Source of the DNA: Symsagittifera roscoffensis
Lineage: Eukaryota > Xenacoelomorpha > Acoela > Convolutidae
Reading direction: 5' to 3'
Assembly: GCF_963678635.1 (NCBI RefSeq)
Contig: NC_087070.1
Location: 7,536,539-7,600,538 of the forward strand
DNA length: 64,000 nucleotides
A program made the position numbers and the translations under genes. Shown here piece by piece: positions 1 through 10,399 of this stretch; position 1 is the first letter of the stretch, and the number at the start of each line of letters is the position of its first letter. Below the pieces are notes generated by a model. The model ran no database searches, had not been told where the DNA came from, and worked only from the letters and a program-made list of their open reading frames with translations.

Positions 1-350
1 CTTTTTTTAATTAATCAAGAACAAGAATTACGCTGAAACTACTTTTTTAATAGATAGAAAAATTATATAACAAGAAGCTTTTTACACAGCCCAACAAAAT
101 TTTTGAAGTTTTAAATCTCCAAAACCCTGTATAAACAAATTATTTTGCTTGATAGTCAAGAAATTTGGTTTTTACTATAAAAAACCCAAAATCTTTATTT
201 AAAAACAAATTCTGAACAATTTGCGCCATTTTTGGAGATTTAACCCTTCTAAAACTTTGTTCGGCTGTGTAAGAGGCTTCTTGTAAAATAATTTTCTCAT
301 CTATTAAAAAAGTAGTTTCAGCGTAATTTTTGATTAACTAAAAAAAGCCA
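1..350. repeat. Foldback / MITE-like inverted repeat
   Basis: The first ~110 bases and bases ~240-350 are inverted copies of each other. The shared stretch includes ATTACGCTGAAACTACTTTT and its complement, an AATAGAT(A/G) step and an AAGAAGC..TTACACAGCC step. The unpaired centre is about 130 bases and AT-rich. There is no coding potential. The left end may continue outside the window. A non-autonomous DNA transposon is the simplest reading; no target duplication can be judged because the left flank is missing. Confidence 0.6.
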
Positions 351-1435
351 AATTGACCCATTTTTGGGGTAAAATTTTGGCTGAAAATTTCGGGGAAAAT
401 TGCACCACAATAATTCTGGTGAACTTCTAATCATTTTTTGCTCTCTTGACTTTTTTATAATCTGAACCCAGTTTGAAAAAAAAAGCGTTTGAAATTTCAA
501 AATTTGTTTTTTTTTGGTTAAATTAAATCAGCACTGTATATTTTTGTTTGTAGCCAGGTTTTTAATTCCAACCTGAACAAAAACCCTGACAAGCCAAGTT
601 TTGGAATCAATTTTTATCAAAGGATATTTTGCTTAGTTTTGAAACAATGTTTACGCTTATTCGGTCAAAAAATAGTCACATGCCTGGTTGACCAAAAATG
701 CTTGAAAAGTTTTGCAAAATTCCATAACCAGAGAAAAATGTACAAAAAACTTACATGAAATTTTTTCTCAAAGATGGAAAGTGTATGATAATCAATTTTC
801 TATATTTTCTAAACATTATTTTTCCAGGTAAAAAATTGAGTTAAAAGGCTTGAATTGCTCAGGTGAACTGCATTCAAATAGTTGCCAAAAGATTTGATGT
901 TTTAAATTTCACTGAGAATTGATACTATGAACCGTAACTTTATGCCTGGAAAAAGTTATTGCAAAAAAACACCTAGTGGTTAAAAATTATCGCCTATCTT
1001 AAAAAAATGAAAATAATAAAATTCGATCGTCATAGTCAAAGTTACTTTCGATTCATTTGTATAAAAGATTCATTTTGGACTTTGTTTTAGACAAAACTTT
1101 ACAAATTTTTGATTACAAAGTTGATTTTCGGTAAATTTTTTGTTTGCGTGTAGAATTGATTTTGCAGCTAAAAAGTGTCCCAAAAGTTTGGAATTTTAAG
1201 GCAATTTTTATCCATATAATCATCTGCCTATCATGCAGTTATTATATATGAACTTTAATGATGATTATGTTTCAGCACAAAATTTTTTACGGCAAATAAT
1301 GAATTTTTTGTGAGACTGATCGTTTTATAATCACACTTTTTTGAGAATATACACAAAAATGTGAGCTCTGTCCCTAATAATTTTCTATAAGATCTATTGA
1401 GACTTAAGAAACATAAGCGAGTTTAAAATCAACAT
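351..1435. other. AT-rich stretch without recognisable features
   Basis: I see no exon-like frame, splice-bounded open stretch or recurrent repeat here. A short GGTTGACCAAAAATGCTTG piece near 686 resembles the inner edge of family H but is too short to call a copy. Confidence 0.5.
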
Positions 1436-1949
1436 TGATCCGACTTTCGAAGAAAACGGAAATTTCATGCTTGGTGTGCTGTTTTTTGTGTTCAGTCAAT
1501 TTTGCGCTATCGAAATAAAAAATTTTAACAAAACAATTTAAACCCGATTGAACATATCGACTCCCCAAAGTCAAACTTAAAAATATATTTTACCATTGAT
1601 TATTTTTTGCAGAGTGAAAAGTTTTCGGAGAGTGAAAATTGCCGATTTTGCCATGCTCTGGACTAATATATGCGTGCTTCCAAAATTTATTCATAATGCT
1701 GAAAACGTAACGCTAAATATTTATGCGTGGCAATTATCCCATACAACAAAATCGTTCCAACCTGAATTGAATTGAGGCTAGCTAGTCGGTCGTATTATTT
1801 AGTACGACTCACAAATTTTCACATTTTATCCTTGATATTGTTGAAAATTTCTAGTTTTTCAATGCTCTTTTCCCAAAAATCTATTCGATAGGGGTTAAGG
1901 GGCAGTCGGAACATTCAGGGCTTTGCTCTGATATACGAGCAGTCTTGTT
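1436..1949 (-). repeat. Family A' interspersed repeat
   Basis: Begins CCGACTTTCGAAG and ends CAGGGCTTTGCTCTGATATACGAGCAGTCTTGTT (given here in - orientation). The same ends and a similar middle recur at 3837-4300 and 28738-29227. The middle holds GAGGCTAGCTAG and a CGTATTA/TAGTACG hairpin. Non-coding. It shares its termini with the main family A but has a different centre, so it is scored as a subfamily. Confidence 0.65.
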
Positions 1950-2228
1950 GGATTAAAAAATTGAACAAACTTGTGCGCAAAACAGACGGCTTACACTATC
2001 TTAATCATTGTGTACTAACCAAACTACACCCGTCTCATGTGATACCACAAATTATATCAATACAAAACAAAAGACAATCAATTTGAACAAATAGTTGAGC
2101 AACCTTGTTCTCGAAACAAAAATGCTATTCATTCATCAATGTAAGCAAGCAAGAGCTCTTTTCCAATGCATTGGTGACACTAGTTTTGAGTAAACCATTG
2201 TTTTTGTCTGTTGTGTTCGGTCAAGAAC

Positions 2229-2430
2229 CATTACGAGGCCAAACTGTGCACTGGATAAGCGCACGATTTTGTGTCTGTATGTTCCTGATTTCCAGAGACA
2301 AGTCTTAAAACATGTTAAAATTTTGTCGGAACGATCAAAGGAATGTAAAGACCAAAAGAAGAACAAAGAGAGCTTCCTTCTTGCGGAATCCGCTCACAAT
2401 GCACAAAATGCACAGTTTGGCCTCGTAATG
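2229..2430. repeat. 22-bp perfect inverted repeat
   Basis: CATTACGAGGCCAAACTGTGCA at 2229-2250 is exactly reverse-complemented at 2409-2430, around a ~158-base spacer. It could be the two ends of a small foldback element. No second copy was seen in the window. Confidence 0.6.
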
Positions 2431-2469
2431 ACGCATCCTAAAAACTTTGAAAAATTAGATTTAAAAAAA

Positions 2470-2613
2470 ATATTTAATTTTTTGGTTTATGGGAAAATGC
2501 TAGTCGTACAATTTCTATGTATGAAAAATAACTAATCATAGACCTTTCTTACAACTTTCTGTACTTATGGAATTGCATGAAAATTGTTTGATTATCGTTT
2601 TTGGTCAACCCGG
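2470..2613 (-). repeat. Family H fragment (one end)
   Basis: Holds repeated GAAAATGCTAGTC / TACAATTTCTATGTATG words and ends TTTTGGTCAACCCGG, as at the right end of the complete family H element at 46791-47740. Only one terminus is present. Confidence 0.5.
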
Positions 2614-3151
2614 TTTACGACGACTTGTCTGTTCCCTCACATTTTTCTGTCTCTCTAATTCCCCACCTTTTTCGATACTATTCTTCACCCCTCTGCAAGA
2701 ATCACAACTTTATTAACTTCGGAAAACGACTCTGACATCATTTATTTTGCAAGCCTCTCCAATGATTTTACAACAACTCCAAATCACCCACCTCGAGAAA
2801 TTCCAGTATCCGTCAAGTTCATGGACAGTGATTTTTTTCCAGAATTCCTCATCTAAAAATCGAAGCAGAAACAGTCTTTTTCCAATAATTCGCAGCTTTC
2901 ATAACAGCAGGATCAACTGACCTTTTTGTTTATCGTTAACAACAAGACCGACGATCAAAGTCCCATATACTTCTGACAGACAGTATATCTCTCACAAGGA
3001 AATGAGAAGGCACTTAAAGCACTTAACTTATAACACTTAAATTTAAAAAATAATTTAACAACGGTAATACTATAAATACAACACGCTATAAGTTTCATTT
3101 AAAGCACCTTAACTTTAATTTGTTCACCAACGCCATCATAAAATTGCAATC

Positions 3152-3152
<1 letters not shown>

Positions 3153-3182
<30 letters not shown>

Positions 3183-3184
3183 TC
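3153..3184. repeat. (CTTT)n microsatellite
   Basis: About eight uninterrupted CTTT units. Confidence 0.9.
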
Positions 3185-3289
3185 AAGTCACTTTCCATGG
3201 TTCCCAAAACGCTCAATATAACATAAGCCAGAAAAAACGATGTAATTATTAAGGAATATTATTTCTACCCTGATTTACAAGGGCAATTG

Positions 3290-3836
3290 CTCAGTAATTA
3301 ACGCGTAAGCGGAGATTTAATCCGTCTTAGAAATTGTTTCAAATTGGTTGAAGGAAGCTTATTTGCCAAACTTGAATTGTTAAAAGGAGGGAAACCTACC
3401 TTTTTGTTTTTTATATGGCTTGTATTGGGATGGTTTTAAAAAATATATCATCCCCCCACACGTCATTTAAAAAACAAAAAGATAGGTTTCCCTCCTTTTA
3501 ACAATTCAGTTTTGGCAAATAAGCTTCCTTCAACCAATTTGGAACGATTTCTAAGACGGATTAAATCTCCACTTACGCGTTAATAGCGCGAATTATATCG
3601 CGCGTTAATTGTCCCAAATTGGCCAAAATGGCAATCCTTAAACCCCCATAACCTACAAAAAATAGTCACAGGCAAAATATCTTTTCGAATTTAAGCTCAA
3701 AACAGCAATGCCTTTTGAATGATTTTTAAAAATTCCGTCAAAAATGGCTAGTTAGGAAGTCGACATTTGTCTGAAGAAACAAAAACCCACCCCGAGCACA
3801 ACTATTCCGTTACTTTCGTTACGAAAGTCGGAACAA
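3290..3836 (+). repeat. Family A repeat with inverted partial copy (composite)
   Basis: The right part reads as a normal + strand family A 3' half, ending CGAGCACAACTATTCCGTTACTTTCG then AAAGTCGGAACAA. The left part (3297-3411) is the inverse of 3478-3590: AACGCGTAAGCGGAGATTTAATCC, GGTTGAAGGAAGCTTATTTGCC and AAAGGAGGGAAACCTA all recur in reverse complement. Two partial copies have thus joined head to head, giving ~110-bp arms around a short loop. Confidence 0.7.
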
Positions 3837-4300
3837 TAAGACTGCTCGTATATCAGGGCAATGTTCCGACTGACCCTTACTTGAAAACCTATAATTTTTA
3901 CACAATAAAATTACATGAGTCGTACGAAAATAATACGACCGATCAAATTAGCTAGCGTGAATTCAAATTGGAAGGACTCTGTTGCGCGGGTTAACTCACC
4001 ACGCATAATTTTCTCGCGTTACGCTCTCAGCAATCTGAATAAACTCTTCAAAGCGCACATAACTTAGTCCAGAACATGGCGAAATTGGCATTTCTCAAGC
4101 CTCAGAACTTCACAAAAAACAATCGGAGGTAAAATGACTTTTGAAATTTGAACTCGGGAAGTCGATCGAAATTTTCAATGGGGTATGAAAAAGTTTTGTC
4201 GAAATCTTTTATTTCGATCGGCGAAAGTTGACTGAGTAAAAAAAACCACACCGAGCGTAAATATTCTGTTTTCTTCGAAATTTGGAGACAAAGATAACTC
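3837..4300 (+). repeat. Family A' repeat, abutting a family A copy
   Basis: Starts AAGACTGCTCGTATATCAGGGC directly after the GGAACAA end of the preceding family A copy and ends GAGCGTAAATATTCTGTTTTCTTCG. It contains TACGAAAATAATACG and AGCTAGC as in the copy at 1436-1949, in the opposite orientation. Confidence 0.6.
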
Positions 4301-4317
4301 CGCAATTGTCAGCTAGG

Positions 4318-4530
4318 ACCAAGTTAACAAGTTAACATCCTCCCCCCCCCCCCCCCCAAATCCGTTTAGGGGGAGGATGTTAACCTTGTTCTGAGCTCGA
4401 ATTTTCAGCCAATCAGAATAGAGCGTTTTACACGCAATGCTTATCAAAGTTAATTTAAGTTCAACGCTGGGGTGGAGGATCTTAACTTGGTCTATTTGGG
4501 GGGGGGGGGGGGGAGGATGTTAACTTGATC
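4318..4530. repeat. Family G palindromic element with poly-C/G ends
   Basis: Outer arms CAAGTTAACATCCTCCCCCC and GGGGGGAGGATGTTAACTTG are inverse to each other, each with a run of about 16 C or G. A second, internal GGGGGAGGATGTTAAC lies at 4370-4385. The centre has TCAGCCAATCAGAATAGAGCG. A decayed relative lies at 31305-31445. Confidence 0.65.
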
Positions 4531-5039
4531 CGTCAGCTATTATCATCACTCTATCCAGAGATGTAAACAAGACATTGAAGAACTTAAAATTGACAATAAA
4601 ACTAACAATCATTTTAATGAAAATTTTTTAAATTATAGGGATTACATTTATCAAGTAAAAAATACTCACAATTACGACATCCTAGTAACTTTTTGTGTAA
4701 AGAACATAAAAAAGTTTTTGGCTCATAGTTCACAAAAAATTACTCATTTTTTAATATATACAATCTTATATACCACAAAACAAAAGATATATAAACTGCA
4801 GTAACGAAATACAATCTCATACCATTCTTTTTATCGAGTTATACGAAAACAGCGTCAAGATAATAATTCTTTCAGTCATCCAAACCATCGCCACCTTTTC
4901 ATAATTTCTAATTTCCTTCGTTTTAAAAATTAGTACACACATCATCAAAAGCATACAATTTAGTGATGTACAAGGGAGCTCTCATTGTTATGCCTTTTTT
5001 CAGCTCACATTTATTTCAAACAATTTCGAATGATCCTTT

Positions 5040-5225
5040 GGCTCTTTTCCAGTTTCCAGTTTCCCCCCTCGAAAAATTACAAAAAAAAACTGTTCAAAAA
5101 TTGTTCACACGACACTGTGCATGTTAAAAATGCTGTAAAAATTTGTTCACCTGTTCACGCTGACACGTTTTAACGCAGTTTATAACATAAAAAGTCATTT
5201 TAAATAGACTTTCATATATTGAATT
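5040..5225 (+). repeat. Family B MITE fragment
   Basis: Starts GGCTCTTTTCCAGTTTCC and carries the family B interior TTCACCTGTTCACGCTGACACG followed by TTTTAAATAGACTTTCATAT. The right terminal repeat is missing. Compare 15391-15610. Confidence 0.6.
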
Positions 5226-5556
5226 TCACTTTCTTTTGAATTGAAAAAATTTTGCATGACAATTTTAATGATAAATAGCGAAAAAATTACGTTTTTTCAT
5301 GACAAGTCATGGTTGCAACTTAGTTAAAGACAAATATTCAATATTTAAGAAATTGCATTTATCCACTACATATATTGCCAAAACAACATTGTTTTTTTAT
5401 CTTATAATGAGATCACATTGATACATAGAGCAAGACGAACCTATCTCAGATTTGAACCTATGACCAGTATGATAAAACTAAGCAAAAATCTAAATAAAAC
5501 TCGCATTATTAAGATGTAAACAAAAACGGTAAATGAAACAGCCCTTTACTTAGATC

Positions 5557-6300
5557 CAGAGGTTGGCAAAAGTCAATTGGCAGACAAAAAGTCAATTACT
5601 TGAAAAGACTGTCAATTAATTGAATTATTTGCTCAAGCTTTGTCATTTATCAATTAATTGCAATTTATTGGGTCTCATTCATAGCTTTAGCAACGTCAGT
5701 TTTCGACCAAAATTGATTGCTAACATTCAAGAACAGCTGCATTTTAAGGTTCATCGGCAAAATAATCTGTCATAAGTCACCAAAAGCAAATTCCACTTTG
5801 CTCAAAAATCTTTCTGCCATGTTGGAAGTTGGCCTAAGATATCGTACATCTTGATAAACACTGTCTGCTGATTTTTTTGTACACTTTTTCTTTTTAAGAA
5901 GGCTTGTTGCAAAATCATCTTCAACTTCATGGATAAAAGTGGATCATCTTCTTTAGTGGCCAGTTTTACAGCAAGATTGAATCTGTGCGAATGTCAGCCG
6001 ATAAAAGCTGTATTGAAAAGATTAGCCAGAGCTTTGTTGGTATCACAATTATCACCACTTAGAAAAGCAAACACTGACTCAATTAGCTTCCAACTTCGCA
6101 AGCTGTTGCAACGAAATCAATAATAGCTTTACATTTCAAATACAAAATCATATAAATTTCAAAGTTTGCAAACCTTCAATTAATAACAATTAATTGGCGG
6201 ATTTTGTCAATAGTCAAAAATTGGAAAAACAAAGAAGTCAATTAGTTGCATCCAATTAATTGCAATTAATTGGTTACCAATTGACTTTTACCAAGCTCTG
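5557..6300 (-). mobile_element. hAT DNA transposon, internally deleted
   Basis: The ends are inverted repeats: CAGAGGTTGGCAAAAGTCAA on the left, and the complement of TTGACTTTTACCAAGCTCTG on the right. CAGAG-type ends are usual for hAT. A perfect 8-bp target duplication CTTAGATC flanks it (5549-5556 and 6301-6308), the hAT length. Subterminal CAATTAATTG words repeat at both ends. The interior keeps a transposase remnant on the - strand. At 744 bp it is far shorter than an autonomous hAT (several kb). It is absent from the duplicated segment at 29 kb, so it inserted after that duplication or was lost there. Confidence 0.88.
5665..6120 (-). pseudogene. hAT transposase remnant
   Basis: Translated from the - strand, this interval shows the hAT signatures GDNCDTN and, after a stop codon inside FIG*HSHRFNLAV, the conserved (S)HRFNLAV core. 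Further on it has the C-terminal dimerisation-type sequence PMNLKMQLFLNVSNQFW. At least one in-frame stop is present, and the N-terminal zinc finger and most of the catalytic domain are missing, so it cannot make active transposase. Family assignment rests on these motifs, the terminal repeats and the 8-bp duplication. Confidence 0.75.
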
Positions 6301-7062
6301 CTTAGATCCCCCAATAGTTTACCTCGACGAATGAGTCAACCTGCTAGACGACTAGATAACCGGCTTAACCCAACGTGCTGCAGGCGCGATTTAAAACAGC
6401 CCACAGTGTTTGTACTCAGAGCGGTTCCGTATGAACTAATCTTATTAGATGACAAACTAACAAACCATTTTGTGCAAATAACATTTATTCAAACTGTTTC
6501 AAGCTTCTAACCTAACCCAAGGCAGCAAAATATACCTTGCAAGGTTGTTTTTTTACTATAATATAAGTAAAACCCGGACCGGTATGTCCGTTTGGAGTTT
6601 CATTTGTATTGTCGATTCACCGTTTTTTTACAAATTTTGTTATCATTAAAAATTGGCTATAAAAAAGTAAAGCTTTTATCATTTTTATTTCTAAAATCGA
6701 CTATTTTTAGTCAGAACTTTTGGAGAATACCCAGAATAAATTGGTCTCCCTACCATTTTGTACCTTTTTGTGTTCTAGCTTTTTTTCTAAAAGATACATT
6801 GAGATTTACCAAGAAAGACTAAGATTAAAATCAATATTGGACTAAGAACTTGCATGAACCTATCCGGTCGAAAGCATACATCGAGACAAACCAACGGTGT
6901 TTTCTAGAAGATAGTAAAATAGTCCCATCTCACAATTAACTAGGTAGCTTAAGATAATCGGCTTTGTGTTTAGTTTTGCAATCATCACATGTAATCATTA
7001 TTTTGACAGAGTTTTTTAAATAACGTGTTCAGACAGGTTGTCGAAATCTTGATATTTTCCAG

Positions 7063-7161
7063 GTTGGAGAGGGGTTTGGCCAAGATGGACACACTATTAA
7101 GCCTCTGCTACGGAGACTATCGGCAGGTGCTCCAAAATGAAGTCGTGCAAATGATCCAAGA
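7063..7161 (+). CDS. Gene 1 penultimate exon
   Basis: Acceptor TATTTTCCAG|G and donor CAAGA|GTTAGT. One base completes an upstream codon, then 32 codons starting LERGLAKMDTLLSL, and two bases of a split codon. Its counterpart in gene 2 (30108-30206) is the same length and has the same phase at both ends. Confidence 0.7.
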
Positions 7162-7658
7162 GTTAGTTTAGTTGTAGGATGCATAATATAAGGTTGTTCC
7201 ATTTTTAGGGTAAAAGTCCAAAAGATCTGCAAATTTGAGAAAAAAATGAACCTGAATAATTTTGGCAAAACTTTAGGCAAATTTTGTTTTTGTTTCTTTT
7301 TACTTCATTTCGATCCAATTCGAGAAAACGGTGCTCAAAGTTGCGGATTTTTCTTTTTTATTTTATCTTTTTAATTTCAATGAGTATTGTACTTTTAGTT
7401 AAACTTGAAAATAACCTTCCAGTAATTTCTAGCAAATTTCCGAATTACTTAAGACTTTTTTTCTTATCTAACTGTTTTAGAAAAACAGATCATGAGAAAA
7501 AAATAAGAGAATTGGCCAAGGACAAAATAAACAAGAGAATTGAAGAAATAGCCAGTCGAATGGAGGTTTTGAAGAAAGCTCTAAAGGGAGGTGAGGGGTG
7601 GTACTACATCGAAGAGGAGGAAAGAAAAGCAATTGAGAAAAAGCTCCGGGGCTATTAA
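7063..7658 (+). CDS. Tandem-family gene 1, last two exons (function unknown)
   Basis: Two exons, 7063-7161 and 7481-7658, encode the C-terminus of a charged, probably helical protein. The junction is phase 2 (GA|A). The last exon reads KTDHEKKIRELAKDK..., then GGEGWYYIEEEERK, and ends in RGY-stop at 7656-7658. The family is not recognised. The same exon pair, with identical lengths (99 and 178 nt) and phases, forms the end of gene 2 at 30108-30671; gene 3 has a related end at 45256-45486. Earlier exons were not found between 1 and 7062. If gene order mirrors gene 2 they lie left of the window. No AATAAA is obvious just after the stop. Whether the copy is expressed is unknown; the reading frame is intact where visible. 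Confidence 0.72.
7481..7658 (+). CDS. Gene 1 terminal exon
   Basis: Acceptor ACTGTTTTAG|A after a pyrimidine-rich tract. The single leading base completes a Glu codon; the frame stays open to TAA at 7656-7658. It contains the family's GEGWYYIEEEER box. It is equal in length to the gene 2 terminal exon (178 nt). Confidence 0.78.
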
Positions 7659-8199
7659 CTCAAAATCATAACCAAGATTTATGATTTATGAACTGGGTCC
7701 ACTATCGATTTATAGTGGTTATCTAAGTTCAACTAAGTGTTAGCAAGTGCAATATCACATGTAGTTTAGAGTATATTAGTGCATATTGCGCGATAGTTGA
7801 AAACTACTTGATGCGGGTTTCTGGGGTCCTAAAGTTGAAAAGCATCTACTTGATATTAATTTTCTGTGGCCACAGCCAAGATTTACAGATTTTACAAGTA
7901 AGAATTCCAAAGATGCACTTCTTATGCGCGGGTTCATCTTAGGATACCATTCGCTTTACGTGCTCCATATTTCTTCAGAAAAATTTTGCTAAGCATGCCT
8001 AGTTCAAACTTGTATCAGTTTTGAATATTTATGTTTACTTTTCACTATTGAGTGAGGAGAGATCGCTCTATACAAAAAATTTTCCGAGTTTAGTTTCCCA
8101 TTGATTTGACAATACCTGACATGAACTTATATATAAAACATACCTTTTCATTACTTGCACTCAAAAATGAATTCTTGGTTTCTTGCAACTTTCAGATGG

Positions 8200-8955
8200 C
8201 TTAAAGTAAAATGGTTTCACCCAAAATATATCTTGTTCTTCGGGGTAATTTTAACTGAACATGAACTGTGCAATGAAACATCAAATCAGACAGTTATTTA
8301 ATAGTTTCAAAAAGCCAAACGCTTGTTTAAAATAGCAAAATGCTTTTTTTATGAACAAACATAATAGTTTGAAGTGCTTGTCATAGGATAAGTTTGTAAA
8401 AACTTATTCTTGAGTTCAAAGCCAAAATTATTCGTGGACGACAAATTGAAGTTTTTGGTAAACTGAACTAATATTGAAAATTAACAATTTCAAAAAAAAT
8501 CCAATAATTGTTTTTTTCCGAACAATTGAACTTGAGTGTAGTGCAGTTCTTTAAAAAAAACTGAGAAAATTGGTTCATAAATTTGTTTGAAAAAAAATCA
8601 AGTTAGAATAAACAGGAGTTTCTTTAGATAACAAAACTTTTGTATCTTATTTTTCGTGAAAATTTGTCAATGAGAAGCTGTTCATTCATTTTTGTTTTTA
8701 AAGACAGAAAGTGTAAGAACTAAAAACACAATTAACAGATTCAACTAATGCCGAAAATCAAAGGTTTAGTTTACTTTCATGTTTATCTTAAAAAATGTGC
8801 CAGGTCTAAACGCAATTGTTTATAGCTTTTTTGACTTCGAATCAAGAATCAATTTGTGTTCACATAGATGAACTGGCAGCAACCAAAACAACTACTTGGC
8901 GTAGAAAACATGTCCCTTTTCCTCTCAATAACTTCAAAATTTTAGAATGATCCAG
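8200..8955. other. AT-rich stretch without recognisable features
   Basis: No exon-like frame or recurrent repeat was recognised between the segmental duplication and the polymerase fossil. Confidence 0.45.
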
Positions 8956-8959
8956 TTTT

Positions 8960-10350
8960 TCTGTGTGAATAAGATCCAGAACTCCTTATAAGTGCTTTTG
9001 AAATTACGGCTGAAAAAAGCAAATTGCAATTGAGGATCAATTTTTTTGAAAATGAAAACACCGTCAAGAATCGAGTCAAAGCTTCTTCAATAAGCTAAAC
9101 TCGAGAACTTTGCTTACAAGACGAATGTGTTGAAGATGGAGAGAAAAATGACATGTCTACACTAATCCTGAAAGTTCAGAAGACTCCGCTAATTGATTTG
9201 AAACAAGATTTAGAGCGCTATATTAGGGCTCTACCAGTTTTTGGATTCAATATTGGGAGATACGATTTCAATCTTATCAAGTCTTTTGTAATCCCGTACT
9301 TCATTTGTGATTTTTGAAAATTGAACCAAGAGTCATTAAAAAAGCAAATGACTTCATATCCTTCAAACTTGGAGATGAAGTATTTCTCAATTTTTTGAAG
9401 TTTCAGGTAGGAAAAGAAATTTGGAGTCCCTTCTGTGAAAGCCTTTAAGGCAGGTGAAAACCTAAAAACTTCCGCCTTCGAATGGTTCGACAGGACAGAA
9501 AAACTTGACCGTACGGAATTGTCACAAAATGAAGCCTTTTGTTGTAAGCTAAGAAGCAACAACCCTCTAGAAAAGGATTTTACCGACTATAAAAGAAACG
9601 GTTAAAATGGACTTGATCATCAAAGTTCGTTGAAAAAGCGACGTATTCAATCAATTGCTACAAAAGGATTCAAAAATTACTCTTAATTGAAAAACTTTTT
9701 GGAACAACACAATATGTCTCTTTTCAAAGAATTCTTACAATAGTATAACAACAATGCTTAGAGCAATGCGAAAAATGATAAACTTTTACCACAAAAAGGA
9801 AACTGACATGTTGAAATCGGGACCTACTTTTACAGGTCTTGCAAACATCAGCTTACACTGGTCGACAACTCACAATTTCAGAACGTTTTTTGAAGGTGAT
9901 AATGAATTTCGTAAGAAGTTTAGAGAAGACATGACTGGTGGACCATCAGTAGTCATGCAACGCTGTTTTACGCGAAAAGCCTAAACTTCTTTCTCAATGT
10001 GTCAGATGTCAACCGGACTTTACAGAAGAAGGTAGTTTGGCTCTCAAACTAAAAAATTCAAGGATAAAAAAGTCCGAGCATGAAGTTTCGAGAACATGGT
10101 TTTGTTCCTACTATCAAGAAACGATAGTGCAAAATTGAGAGTTTTCACACAACCGGAAAGCAGAAAAAAACTGACTGATTGCGTAGTGATGGCTACTGCC
10201 ATCACTGTAAAACAGTATTTGAAGTTATGAGTTGCTACTATCACTTCTGCTCCTGTCAAAAAACCCGTCCTTCTTTGTCGAATCAAGATTTTGAAAGGGC
10301 AATCAAACAACTAGAAGTGGATCACTTTTTAGTTATTTCTAATGCAACTT
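8960..10350 (+). mobile_element. Fossil of a family-B DNA polymerase element
   Basis: Separate + strand pieces resemble a repeat-encoded family-B (protein-primed type) DNA polymerase that is widespread in invertebrate genomes. Seen are an exonuclease-type motif FGFNIGRYDFNLIK near 9237-9278, a KFREDMTGGPSVV piece near 9918-9956, and a Cys/His-rich piece (GYCHHCKTVFE, then YYHFCSC) near 10190-10260. Such polymerases occur in Polinton-like and related large mobile elements. No capsid, integrase or terminal repeat was seen, so the element type is open. It is a fragment, clearly dead, with several breaks, and old by appearance. Confidence 0.6.
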
Positions 10351-10399
10351 GATAGTTGACGACGAGTTAAAACCCAAATTTTCAATTCTCCAACAATTT

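Larger units (their letters stand above)
2640..8200 (+). repeat. Segmental duplication, copy 1 (carries gene 1)
   Basis: Several blocks align by eye, in the same order, with 27060-31260: 2660-2965 with 27160-27480 (CTTCTTCGATAC(C/T)ATTCTTC, AGGATCAAC(A/T)GACC); 3190-3300 with 28200-28340 (GCTCAGTAATT); 6330-7060 with 29380-30107 (TCAATATTGGACTAAGAA, TATCCGGTCGAAA); the two coding exons; and 7660-8170 with 30672-31160. Repeat insertions differ between the copies; the hAT element at 5557 is only in this one. Exact ends and identity would need a dot plot. Confidence 0.75.

Noticed and set aside
7284-7480. Longer gene 1 exon starting at a Met before 7481
   Set aside because: The extra residues are Phe/Leu/Asn-rich, AT-driven intron translation. 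The TTTTAG acceptor at 7480 and the equal-length gene 2 exon define the true start.
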